Below, piece by piece: positions 22,403 to 32,910 of a stretch of 64,000 bases of DNA. Source of the stretch: Clarkia xantiana subsp. parviflora (lineage: Eukaryota; Streptophyta; Magnoliopsida; Myrtales; Onagraceae); assembly GCA_036873135.1 (NCBI GenBank), contig JAPTYO010000018.1, positions 1,674,001 through 1,738,000 on the forward strand, in the 5' to 3' direction. The position numbers and the translations under genes are program-made. Numbering within the stretch: position 1 is the stretch's first letter; each line of letters begins with the position of its first letter. The notes under the pieces were generated by a model. That model had not been told where the DNA came from and did no database searches. It saw only the letters and a list, made by a program, of their open reading frames with translations.

Positions 22403-22670
22403 CTTCGCGGAGAGGTATTTCAATCTTTCTGAGGAGAGCGACGGGGCCAACACCCCCGAGGGGGCTGCGGGTGCTGAAGGCACGGTGGACCCTCCAAGTT
22501 CAGACCTCCCGACGACTGAGCCCTCAATGATCGACCCTCCCGCGGTTAATCTTTCAGGGTCCGATCCTCCCGCGGCCGATCTTCCAGGATCCGATCCTCC
22601 GGTCACGGAGCCTTCCGCCACAGATCTCGCGGACCCTGCTCCTCTCGACGCTGCCAAGGATCAAGCTTAA
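22403..22670 (+). pseudogene. antisense gene of element A, 3' end after B insertion
   Basis: The frame resumes after the GCCCC duplication with ERYFNLSEESDGANTP. It continues with Pro/Ser/Asp repeats (GSDPPAADL-like) and ends with LDAAKDQA and TAA at 22668-22670. The tail matches the end of the B antisense protein (KKYFALSEESD, DANKDQA). This shows that B landed in the middle of the gene. Confidence 0.85.
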
Positions 22671-23426
22671 TCGCTTTATTTTCGAATCCTTGTAATTTCC
22701 TTTTTGTCGTGAACCTTTTGGATCTTTATAATATCAATCCCTTCCGGTTCCGATTACCATTGCACCACTTAAGGTGAATTAATTACGCCACTTAAGGCAA
22801 TCCGGTCATATCACTTAGAATAATTTCGACGCGTCACTTAAGACATTTTACCCACACCACTTAAGGCGATTTAATCGTGCCACTTAAGGCAACTTATCCA
22901 CACCACTTAAGGCGATTTAATCGTGCCACTTAAGGCAGCTTATCCACACCACTTAAGGCGATTTAATCGTGCCACTTAAGGCGGAACCACGCCACTTAAG
23001 GCGATTTAATCGTGCCACTTAAAGCGGAACCATGCCACTTAAGGCGGAATCATGCCACTTAAGGCAAAACCACGCCACTTAAGTCGATTTAACTACACCC
23101 CTTAGGGCGATACTACGCCACTTAGGCGGAACCACACCACTTAAGGCGATTTAGCTACACCACTTAAGGCGTTTAGCTACACCACTTAAGGCGATTTAAG
23201 CATACTTAGAATGATAAATCTAAGCACAATCTGGTCGGAAGCAACCTCTTTATTCATTGATGGCTTAATAAACAACTTGCACCACTGAAGGCGACTTCGA
23301 TAAACAACTTGCACCACTGAAGGCGACTTAATAAACAACTTGCACCACTGAAGGCGACTTAATGAACAACTTGCACCACTGAAGGCGACTTAATAAACAA
23401 CTTGCACCACTGAAGGCGACTTAATA
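22671..23426 (-). repeat. tandem CGCCTTAAGTGGTG array of element A
   Basis: About 18-20 copies of CCACTTAAGGC-type units lie at 22755-23190, mostly spaced 19-38 bp. About six copies of a 31-bp variant containing CACCACTGAAGGCGACTTAA follow at 23270-23425. The minus-strand core is the same as in B. The array lies between the convergent antisense gene and pol of A. Confidence 0.9.
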
Positions 23427-24928
23427 TCAAGCATGACATTTCTTCAAGTGTTCGCCTCTAAAAGAATGCTTCAACACATTGCCATCGAGGTCTTCCAACT
23501 TATACGCGTTTCGAGCTGGCATCCCCACGACCTTATAAGGCCCTTCCCATTTTGGTGACATCTTGTTGATCCGATCCAAAAGGGTAAATTCGTTCTGGCG
23601 CCAAACCAGTTCCCCGACAAAGAACTGTCGAGACTTGACTCGTCGATTATAATATCGGGCCGTCGCCAAGCGCATCTGAGCCTGGGCTTCCTCGGCACTC
23701 CGCCTCTTCTCTTCGACTAAGTCCAAGTCCAAGCGCCTCATTTCATCATTCGACAGAGGTTCATAATACCTCGTCCGATGGGATGCCACAGCTATTTCGA
23801 CGGGAGCGGCTGCTTCCGTGCCATAAACAAGGCCAATCGGAGTCTCCCCAGTTGATCGTTTGGGTGTCGTTCTAACAGCCCAAAGCACATTTTCCAGCTC
23901 ATCCAGCCATTTGCCCTTCAAGGCGTGGACCCTCTTCTTCAGGCCATCCATCACGATCTTGTTGGCTGACTCCACCTGTCCATTATTTGGGCATGACGGA
24001 CAGAAGCTGTCCGATTCTCAATTTTCAGTTCCTCCAGGTACTCCTTCCACTGGGCCCCGTTAAACGGAGGGCCATTATCACTGATCACCACCTTGGGGAT
24101 CCCGTATCGGGATATGATATGGGTCTGGAGGAATTTGAGGATATGGTTCCCCGTTGTCTTGGCCAATGCCTTAGCTTCAATCCATTTCGAAAAATAATCA
24201 ATAGCCACGACTAAATATCGACACTGACCTTTTGCAACTGGAAGGGGTCCCACCAAGTCGATTCCCCACTGCGCGAAGGGCCAAGCATTCTTGATGGACG
24301 TCAGATCGGCAGCTGGAGCCACGATATTCGGGGCGTATCTTTGGCAAGCGTCACAGGATCGGACTAGCATCGTTGCCTCCTTGTTCATCGAGGGCCAGTA
24401 ATAGCCCAGGTTCAACACTTTCCTCACGATGGATCGGGCACCTTCATGACAGGCCCAATATCCTTCGTGCACCTCCCTAAGGATCCGACCTGTGTCGGGC
24501 TCAGCCACACATTTCAGATAAGGAGTTAAATACCCCTTTTTGTACAGCTGATTGTCCACCATCACATAGTTGGGCGCGATTTGGCGTATTTTGCCGGCTG
24601 CTACTTCATCATCGGGGACTGCCCCCGTAGTCAGATACGCGGCTATCGGGGTCATCCAAGTGGTCTCCTCCGTTCCGATCTCAACGGCACATACCTCCGA
24701 CTGATCGGTGGTTGACAGGATCACCTTCTCCAAGAAATGCACCTTCCGACTTTCATCGAGAGGTGCCCCCAAGGCGAACTTGCTCAAGGCATCTGCTTCC
24801 ACATTATCCTCCCTCGGGATCGCTTCAATATCGAAGCTCTTGAAACTCTCCTTCAGGGTTTGCACCTCGCGAAGATACTTTCTCATCATCGGGCTCTTCG
24901 CTTCGTACCGCCCCTGGACTTGGTTCAC
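23427..24928 (-). pseudogene. gypsy A integrase with end of second RNase H
   Basis: The minus-strand frame starting at 24928 holds the last part of the second RNase H domain (IPREDNVEADALSKFALG). Next are the HHCC finger (HEGYWACHEGARS, CDACQRYAP) and the core (QWGIDLVGPLP, ISDNGPPFN). A one-base deletion near 23978 moves the glutamate region (MESANK) and the C-terminal domain (KWEGPYKVVGMPARNAY) into the next frame, which ends at 23427. The integrase is otherwise well kept compared with B. Confidence 0.92.
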
Positions 24929-25307
24929 GATCAGGCTAGCATCACACCTTTAAGTGACCAACTCCCGTTCCTTTGGCAATCTTTAGGCCAGTGATGAGAG
25001 CCTCATATTCAGCTTCATTGTTGGTAGCCCTAAATGTCAAGGGCAGGGCATATCGGAGGGGCTCGCTTCCATCTGGTGGTATCAGTACAAAACCTGCTCC
25101 CGATCCTTCTGAATTTAAGGAGCCATCGGTGTACATCTCCCAAGTATTTTCGGCGTCGGGCTGTTATGACTGCTCTGTTATCGGGACTTCCATAGTTGCC
25201 CCCTCTACAGGGCCCGCTTCTTCTAGATCGGGGGCTGTAGACTCTGCTATGAAATCCGCCAACGCCTGGCCCTTAATAGCCGTTCTCGGAGCAAAGTGAA
25301 TGCGGAA
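24929..25307 (-). pseudogene. gypsy A second (archaeal-type) RNase H, frameshifted
   Basis: The domain starts YTDGSLNSEGSGAG and contains LTFRATNNEAEYEAL. A stop lies just before it at about 25165. Relative to B, four bases are missing near 24948, which breaks the frame before VNQVQGRYE. Together with the upstream RNase H this shows the dual-RNase H layout of Tat elements. Confidence 0.88.
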
Positions 25308-27005
25308 CTAACTAAGCTCGACTGCCCATTTCACTAATCTCCCCGACGCATCAGGTCGGTTCAAAATTTTTTTCAAGGGCTGATTCGTCAAAACAGTAAT
25401 TTCATGCGCGTGGAAGTAAGGCCTCAGCTTCCGAGCAGTAACAATCAACGCATAGAGATACTTCTCAACGACAGGATAATTCATTTCGGACTTGGCGAGT
25501 GCCTTGCTTACATAATAGACGGGGACTTGGCTACCCTCTACAATTTTCACTAAGACAGACCTAACAGCAAATTCAGAAACAGCCAAATACAGATAGAGTG
25601 GCTCGCCTGGGATGGGCTTCGCCAATGGCGGGAGGGCACGGAGGTGCTGCTTGAGTGCCTGGAACGCCTCTTTGCACTTGGTAGTCCACTCAAACTTCTT
25701 ATTGGCCCTCAACACTTCAAAAAATGGCATGGATCGGTCGCTTGCCTTGGACAGAAAGCGATTCATCGCGGCCAACCGGCCATTCAACACCTGCACCTCC
25801 CGATGGTTCGTCGGGGACTTCATCTCTTCGATCGCGTTCAGCTTCTCAGGGTTCACCTCGATTCCCCTCTGGCTCACCATGAAGCCCAGAAACTTCCCTG
25901 AGTGCACTCCGAAGGCCCATTTGGTCGGGTTCAAGCGAACTTGATGAAGCCTCATTCGCTCGAACGCTGTGGCTAAGTTGTGAACATGATCCTCGGCCTG
26001 TCGGGACTTCACCAGCATGTCGTCCACATATGCCTCCATTGTTTTCCCCAACATGTCCCCGAACAGCTTGTTCACCATCCTCTGATAAGTTGCACCTGCG
26101 TTGACCAATCCAAAGGGCATAACGTCATAATGATAGATGTCACTATCAGCATAAAAGGCGGTGTGGGGGGTGTCCTCCTTGGACAATTTGATCTGGTTGT
26201 AGCCGGAGTAGGCATCCATAAAGCTCAGCAGCTCATGTCCCGATGTGGCATCCACCAGCTGGTCGATCCTCGGGAGCGGATAGCAATCCTTCGGGCATGC
26301 TTTGTTCAGGTCGCGGAAATCGACACACATTCGCCACTGGCCATTGCTCTTCTTCACCAGGACTGGGTTGGCGACCCAGATCTGGAATCGGAGCTCCTTA
26401 ATGAATCCAGCATCGAGAAACCTGCCCACCTCTTGCTGGATCGCAATCTTTTTGTCGGCACCCATCGGGCGCCTTCGCTGTGTGATAGGCTTAATCGCGG
26501 GATCAGTCTTCAGCTCGTGAGTAATCACATCAATGCTGATTCCTGGCATGTCACTCGGGGACCAGGCAAACAGCTCCTTGAATTCCTTCAACAGATTAAT
26601 CAATTCTCGAGCCGTCTCCTCAGTCAGAGCGGACCCAATTTTCACCTTCCTCTGAGGTCCATCAATCTCGACCTCCTTCAATTCTTCCATCGGGGTGGGA
26701 CGCCCAAACTCCTCTCTGGGATCAGCGTCAATCTGGAAAACAGTCATAGCCTCCCGATTCCTCCTTCGGGTGGCATTGACATAGCACCTCCTGGAAGCTA
26801 TCTGATCGCCCTGGACCTCCCCGATTCCGTGGTCAGTCGGGAACTTCAGTTTCTGGTGGAAAGTTGAGGCAATTGCCCCCATTGGGTTGATGGTAGTCCT
26901 CCCGATAATGGCGTTGTAGGTCCCCGCAAACTCGACCACCACGAACTCTACGTTCCTCTTCTCTGACTTCCAACCACTTCCGAACTCGACTGGTAAGGTA
27001 ATCAT
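25308..27005 (-). pseudogene. gypsy A protease end, reverse transcriptase and RNase H
   Basis: The 565-codon minus-strand frame holds the protease C-terminal part (TYNAIIGRTTINP) and the RT with RMCVDFRDLNKACPKD, SFMDAYSGYNQI, MPFGLVNAGATYQ and YVDD at 26019-26030. RNase H follows up to KWAVELS, where TAG at 25308 replaces the next codon and the frame carries on. It is bounded upstream by a TAA at 27036, in the same frame as gag. It is the longest open pol segment of A. Confidence 0.93.
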
Positions 27006-27035
27006 CCCGACCGGGTAAGAGGTAGAGCCAGAAAA

Positions 27036-29006
27036 TTAGACCATCGGGAAGTCAGCAGGCTTCAAGTCCTTCTTGGTTTTCCCCATGGCCTGCAGTGCGT
27101 CCATGAACAAAATATCGGAGGAACTCCCTCCATCAATCAGAATCCGCTTCATCTCGTACCCATCCACGTTCAGGGTCACGACCAGAGCATCATCGTGCGG
27201 GGTCTCCACACCTATCAGGTCCTCCGCTGAGAAGGGAATCACCATTTCTTCTTTCGGAGTCCAATTTCGGGCCCTCTTGCCCAGCACCACAGCAGTGGGA
27301 ATCCGAGAAGCATAGACCTCCCGAGCTGCCGTAGTATCTCCTCCTGTAGCAAGTCCTCCGTGAATCACATTAATAGTTCCCCGCTTCTCCTTGCGGGCAT
27401 TGGAAGACTCAGGCTTATCCTTCTTCGGGGATCGACCACGGGATCGGGAACGGGACCGCGATCGGGACCGGGAACGGGATCGGCCCCGTTGTCCAGCCAC
27501 AAATTCCTTGAGCTTCCCCTTCTGGATCAGCTTCTCAATCTCTTTGTTCAACTTCCGACAATGGTTAGTGTCGTGACCGTTGGCACAATGAAAGCGACAA
27601 TAACGATCAGTGCGGGCTCCCATGGACTCTCCATCTTTTTTTGGGGGATACCTGGCGATACCATGTCGGTCCATCACTACCAACACAGCACCCACGGAAC
27701 ATATGAGAGGGGTGTAGTGGTCCTCCCGCCCGTCTGACTTCGAGGAACGCTTGTCTTCCCTCCGATCGGGACGGCCTCGACCCCGACTGCTCTCGGGTTT
27801 ATCTTTCTTCCTGCGATCGTCCGAGGGTTTGGACGACTGTTTCCCCTTGTTTGATTTCAGAGGGTCAAGATCTCCGGCAGCTATCTTCGACTCCTGTACG
27901 TCGATTTGCTGCTTCACCCTCTTCTGCAGCGCTTCCATGTTCCACACAGCCTTCTCAGCCACGCTGTGCATCAGGTCGGAACCATACGGTGCAGTCAGGT
28001 TCCGAATGAAGGTGCGGATGGTCTCTCCCTCCGACATTTCCTCATCAATCTCGGCCACGCTGGCAGTGTACCTCTAGTAGTAATGCGCCAGAGATTCGTC
28101 GGGCCTTTCTACCACCTCAGCCAGGGACCTTGCGCTTTTCAGGAGACGCCGACGGCCCTGGTATTGCTGGATGAAGCGATCATGCATTTGGGTCCAGCTA
28201 GAGATGCATCCTGGGGGAAGGCTGAAGAACCACGTCAGGGCCCTCTCACCAAGTGTACCTGGGAACAAAACGCACACTATTTCATCATTAGGGACTCTGC
28301 CTAGACAAGCCATGACATGCTTCTGGACATGGCAAACTGGATCTCCCTCGCCATCATACTCCTTGATTGTCGGGATGCCCAGTCCTGGCGGGGCAGTGGT
28401 GTTCACCAATCGGGGAACAAAGGGATAAGTGGATCGATCCCTCAGCTCCGACATCATCTTCTTCTGGTCCCCCATACAAATATTCACGATCTTCACCACT
28501 TTATCAGGGGTGATAGGGCCATTGAGAGGAACGGTCTTATGCTGCACAGGCCCAGGACCATTGACCACGAACTGCTCCGCTAGGGCAGGTTCCTTGCCCT
28601 TGTCCTGGTACGCGGGTTGGGCCTCCTGCCCGTCCCGATTCTCCATCGTTGGAGGCGGAGGCAACTCCTCCTTCTTCTTCTTAGCGGCCTCCCTTCGGTC
28701 CAAGAGAGCCTCCATAGCATCCAAAAATACCGGCATGGCATCCATCACAGCCTTTGCCAAGTCCGGCTTTGCAGGTGCATCCTGGTCCCTCCTTGGGATC
28801 TCTTCTCCGCTCTCCGATGAGTTTCGAATGGAATCTTCGCGATCATCATGATGCCCCCTTGTTTGGGAAACAGCAGGGGGAGGATCATTCCGATCAACAG
28901 TGCGCTCCGGCGGCCCTGAATTCAGAGTCCCGGTAGGGTGGCGAGAACCGCCGGATTGTCCTTGTCTCTTCTTTTTCTTGCCAGCCATCGAACGGGTAGA
29001 AGCCAT
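27036..29006 (-). pseudogene. gypsy A gag and protease N-part
   Basis: The start at 29006 (ASTRSMAGKKKKRQGQ) lies 35 bp from the primer site, as in B. The Gag core has LTWFFSLPPGCISSW and FIQQYQGRRR. A TAG at about 28074 interrupts it where B has CAG. RTFIRNLTAPYGSDLM, an R/K-rich part, the zinc motif YCRFHCANGHDTNHC and an R/S-rich stretch follow. The protease ILIDGGSSSDILFMDAL lies near 27100-27150. TAA at 27036 ends the frame. Gag and pol share one frame here, unlike the double-shifted B copy. Confidence 0.92.
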
Positions 29007-29021
29007 TTTTGCTTTTTGCTT

Positions 29022-29041
29022 CGTTCCCACAGACGGCGCCA
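29022..29041 (-). other. primer-binding site of gypsy A
   Basis: The minus strand reads TGGCGCCGTCTGTGGGAA directly downstream of the 5' LTR. It is identical to the primer sites of B and D. Confidence 0.8.
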
Positions 29042-29042
29042 A

Positions 29043-29729
29043 TGTTGGATCACGGTTGGAAATCCGGTACGTTCTTGACGGAAGTCTGAACTCCTTCGCT
29101 CCAAGTAATCCTGCATGAAGGGGATAGACCGGGCGGTGACCCAGAATCCCTCTCCGATGCTTAAATGAGTATCTCGATGTAAACTGGCAAGTATCAGTAT
29201 GTATGTATGAACGTATTGATCCTGAGGTAACTCCTTCCTTTATATAGGGGAGGGTTCACCTCAGTTACCTGTGAGATAACTGCCACGTTCCGTTAATCTC
29301 GGCCATGTAGCCCACGTTCTATCTTTTCAGGCCACTTCCCCACTATATTGATAGTGGGCGTGTTTCTCGGCCTCGTTCTCTGGTGGCAAGTCCCGACGGA
29401 TGTCGGGGACTCCAGAGTTATCTCCTTTGGTCACCGCTCGGGGCCCCTCATCGTCGGGACAGGGCCAACATTCTCAGGGATTCAATATCGGGGCCTACTC
29501 AAAGGCATATGATCGGGGCCTACTTAAAGGCATATCATCGGGGCCTACTTAAAGGCATATCATCGGGGCCTACTTAAAGGCATAGGATCGGGAGCGTTCA
29601 GCTCGTATGTCGGGACCGACCTTGTCGGGTCCCCTCGTATTGGTCTTCTAAGCCTCTTTGGGGCCCAGTGGGCCTTCTTCGCCGTTTAGTCGCCGTTAAT
29701 GGGCCTGACGGCTATATCGAAACCCATCA
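29043..29729 (-). repeat. 5' LTR of gypsy A
   Basis: It is 687 bp, paired with 7771-8457. The minus-strand TATA region (CTATATAAAG) is at 29238-29247. The 25-bp CGGGGCCTACTTAAAGG units are present. Confidence 0.93.
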
Positions 29730-29881
29730 GTGTCTATCATATTTCATCCAAAGATCAAATGGCTGACTTACTCACCAAGGCATTAGTCAAGAATCAACAT
29801 TTTGCCTTATTGAAGCTTTATGGAATCAAGGATGTGTTTCAAGAAGGAAAAGAAGAAGAAGAAAAGGATGGGAGAATATAA
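29730..29881 (+). pseudogene. copia C RNase H, last part
   Basis: The copia frame resumes after the GTGTC duplication: HISSKDQMADLLTKAL is the conserved end of copia RNase H. It is followed by a lysine/glutamate-rich tail. The stop TAA at 29879-29881 lies just inside the 3' LTR. The purine-rich run at 29846-29876 serves as the polypurine tract. Confidence 0.92.
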
Positions 29882-30101
29882 TAGTGTATTCTACACTCTA
29901 TGTATGCACCTAATTACACTATGCATACATACTAGACTATGTATGCACCTGGTTCACTATGTATGCACCTGGATCATAGTTCATCACCTGGATCATAGTT
30001 CATTGTATAGCCTTAGTTGGTGATCCCTGTTTTGCCTAGTATATATATTGTAACACCTGCTTTGTAATACCTAGTTGATTAATGAAGCATTCTCATTCAT
30101 A
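29877..30101 (+). repeat. 3' LTR of copia C
   Basis: The LTR starts TATAATAG and ends CATTCATA. Apart from the first eight bases it differs from the 5' LTR by a single base that I can find. TTGGC follows as the target duplication. Confidence 0.9.
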
Positions 30102-30270
30102 TTGGCTTAGGAGCTCTGACTTCTCTCTAGCTTTCTCTCTCTAGAATTCTCATTTAGGCATCGGAGAAGGCTCAACCAGCACCACCCCCTCTCCGTGCTG
30201 GTTACTGTCCCTGTGTGCAGGTTCGGACAATGAGCGTGAAGTGAGGAGCGGAGTAGAAGAACCCGACACA
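30102..30270 (+). mobile_element. element F 3' LTR, right part
   Basis: This continues the LTR interrupted at 2415. It is CT-rich with CTTTCTCTCTCTAG, then AACCAGCACC and GTGCTGG forming a short inverted repeat. It ends around CCCGACACA at 30262-30270. The sequence that follows resembles the LTR/3' region of copia E1 and E2. Confidence 0.5.
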
Positions 30271-30560
30271 TCGATTAACTTAAGGATTTGTCAAGTCCGT
30301 TACGTCAAGCGGGTTTGGACGAAATAGTATAGGCCCCCTCTCCTACAAGACGACCGTGCCCGTGTGACAAGGCAAGGCCCACATTCGACATAATTTAGGC
30401 AGATGATTGCTTCCTATTACGACTCAGTTTATAGATCGTAAAATCCGATGAAATCAAACATTATGACGTCGATGAATCATAAACTCGATTTTAAATTCTC
30501 TCATTTATTAAAAACGTAACTTTCAATTATCAAAATGTTATCACGGATACATGCCCACTT

Positions 30561-31087
30561 TTAAACCCTACGCAATCCAAGCAGTCTAGCATGCTTTTCA
30601 AATTTCTCTTTGCGTAATGGTTTAATTCATGGGTCCGCTACCATGTCATCAGTAGACGAGTATTCTGAAGTGATTATATTGTCTTCTACCATAGATTTAG
30701 GATAATTATATTTCACATCATTGTGTTTAGTCCTACTATGGTACTTTGGATACTTAACTACCGCAATAGCTGCCTGACTGTCAGAGTACACCTTCACAGG
30801 CTTACTCCTGACATCGTCATCAAGTAGCGCATTAAGAAGCCTTTTCAACCGGACTGCTTCTTGTGCATTGGAGAGAGCAACGAATTCCGACTCCATCGTA
30901 GACATCGGGTCACAAGATTGCTTATTGCTCGTCCATGAAATGACGAAATTAGCAAGGAGAAAGACTCCTCATGTGGTGGACTTACGATCGTCTTGATCGC
31001 CACCATGGTCGGCGTCACTGAAACCAGTCAATTCTAACTTTCACCTTTCATAGCAAAGTACGTAGTCGGCAGTACCTTTCAGATAAC
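30561..31087 (-). pseudogene. E0 copia RNase H
   Basis: The minus strand shows STMESEFVALSNAQEA, VYSDSQAAIAVVKYPKYHSR and the DNMVADP-like SSTDDMVADP. It ends in the tail shared with E1 and E2 (LLGLRRV-type) with TAA at 30561. A stop lies at about 30627. The N-terminal part (31020-30905) is out of frame. Confidence 0.85.
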
Positions 31088-32910
31088 TTATGATCCTTTT
31101 ACCGCCTTTAAATGTTGATAGCTAGGGTCTGATTGGAATCTTGCTACTAGGCCCACAGTGTTACAGATGCCCGGACGAGTGCAAAGCATGGCGTACATGA
31201 GACTTCCGACCATGCTTAAATACTCTGCACTCTTCATCTGTTCACGTTCTTGCTGGTTCTTCGGGTCGTCACGTTTTGACAACGCGCACCCGAATACTAC
31301 CGGCGTCTCCACAGGTTTGGCATATTGTAATCTGAACCTTTTCAACAGTTTGTTGATATAGGCTTCCTGAGATAGACATAACCTCCGGGTGGCACGATCT
31401 CTAGCAATATTAATGCCCAAGATGTACGTAACCTCTCCCATGTCTTTTATCTCAAATACAGATGCCAACAAAGACTTTGATTCATTAATGAAACTCACAT
31501 CGTTCGCAGCAATGAGTATGTCATCCACGTATAAGGTTAAGATGACGTACTTAGACTCAAAGGTATTTGTATACACACATGGATCCTCGTGGAGGTTCAC
31601 GAATCCGTTTCCAACGATTTCCTCGTGGAATCTGCGGTACCATTGCCGAAACGATTGTTTAAGACCGTAAATGGATATTTGGAGTTTACAAGCTTTTCGT
31701 TAGTTACCAGGAGTAATGAAACCCTCCAGTTGCTCCATATAGATCTCTTCCTCCAGGTTTCCATGGAGGAATGCGTTCTTAACATCCATTTTTTACAGCT
31801 CTAGATCGAGGCAAGCGACCAGGGCTAGGATGGCCCAGACTGTGGTGTAACGCACAGTCGGTGAGTATGTTTCATCAAAGTCCACTCCGTGAAGCTGGGT
31901 GTATCCTTTCAACTAGTCGGGCTTTGTATCGCTCGACATTTCCATCAGCAGTGAGTTCCAGTTTCAGAACCCACTTTGCCCCTATGGCTCTGCGGTTAGT
32001 GAGTAAATCAACTAAAGACCATACCGATATGCTTTCATTGAGGCGATCTCTTCCTCCATTGCTTTCCTCCATTCCTTCGCTTGAGGTCCTTTCAACTCTT
32101 GTTGAACCGTTACTGGTTCGTCAACAGAAGTTAGAGTGAAAATTTCACCCTTCTCAATGGGATACTTCTTGGGAGAAGGTCGATGCCTCTGACTTCGTCT
32201 AGACTCGTTAATCCTATCTTGAGTCTGAACATTGCTCTCACTCGGAATAATGCTTCTTATTGGAGCATCACTCCCACTGGGAACAAGGGCAGTGCTAGAA
32301 CCTTGACCTACAACTTTTCTTGGACGACCTCTCGGTCTCGGGATTTTACCTCCGAGATGAGTTCCTTGATCACTAGGATATGGAACCAAGTTGGTTGATC
32401 CACTCCCACTGGGAACAATGGATAGTTGTGGTATTATTGGATTTTCATCCAGCGGTCCGGCAACATGATTAACAGGTTCAACTTGACTCTCACTTGCAGT
32501 AACAGTGATTTGTGTGGTAGGTTTTTCTCCTCCCACTGGATTTACTATGAAAATGTCTCCATCTTCATTTACCTTGTCATTCACTTGTGTTGTTGCCTCA
32601 AATCTCCTACTTGAAGTAAGTGGGACCTGACCATCATTGTCATCCTGCTCCATTTCGAACAAGACTTCATCTGTTTTGATTTCACCAAGCGTTGGAAATT
32701 CGTCCTCAAGGAATGTAACGTCTCATGTTCGACCACGTAACCATTATCCCAAGCTAATTTAAACATGTATCCTCTAAGAGTAATTGTCTTACTCTTGATC
32801 TGAATACTTGTTTGATGCACAAAGTAATGTCGGATGAGGATAAGCTTTACCTCACTATCATTCCTTTTAGCTTTTATGGAGTCGTGTTTGACCGATTTTT
32901 TTGTAAACAT
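31088..32910 (-). pseudogene. E0 copia RT with integrase C-terminal end
   Basis: The best segment (31600-31088) has LTLYVDDILIAANDVS, DMGEVTYILGI and LCLSQEAYINKLLKRF. Upstream, in several frames, are [38 protein letters not shown] and the 217-codon linker region 32662-32012 (VPSGSGSTNLVPYP). RDVTFLEDEFP, typical of the integrase-RT junction, can be read with a TGA near 32720. At least five disruptions are visible. Confidence 0.85.

Larger units (their letters stand above)
7771..29729 (-). mobile_element. Ty3/gypsy (Tat-type) retrotransposon A, split by B
   Basis: The element lies on the minus strand. Its 5' LTR is 29043-29729 and its 3' LTR is 7771-8457, both 687 bp with about 17 differences by eye. 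The primer site is at 29022-29041, gag-pol runs 29006 to 23427, tandem repeats fill 22755-23426, and an antisense gene lies on the plus strand at 8884-11543 plus 22403-22670. The polypurine tract reads CCTTGGGGGTAAA on the minus strand at 8458-8470. Element B is inserted at 11544. Without B the element is about 11.1 kb. Tat affiliation rests on the RT, the dual RNase H and the antisense ORF. Confidence 0.93.
2416..30101 (+). mobile_element. Ty1/copia retrotransposon C, split by gypsy A
   Basis: Two 225-bp LTRs (2416-2640, 29877-30101) bracket a tRNA-iMet-type primer site, a degenerate gag-pol in copia order (gag, protease, integrase, RT, RNase H) and a purine-rich run before the 3' LTR. Gypsy A lies in the last part of RNase H at 7771-29729. 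Without the insert C would be about 5.7 kb. The coding region has in-frame stops at 4031, 4838 and 7486, a frameshift near 5300 and a substituted protease aspartate, so it is not autonomous. Confidence 0.93.

Noticed and set aside
17889..23426. CRISPR-like appearance of spaced short repeats
   Set aside because: Spacers are not unique or uniform, there are no cas genes, and the context is a plant retrotransposon.
25980..26867. 295-codon frame on plus inside element A
   Set aside because: It is the mirror of the A reverse transcriptase on minus, caused by codon bias of the real frame.
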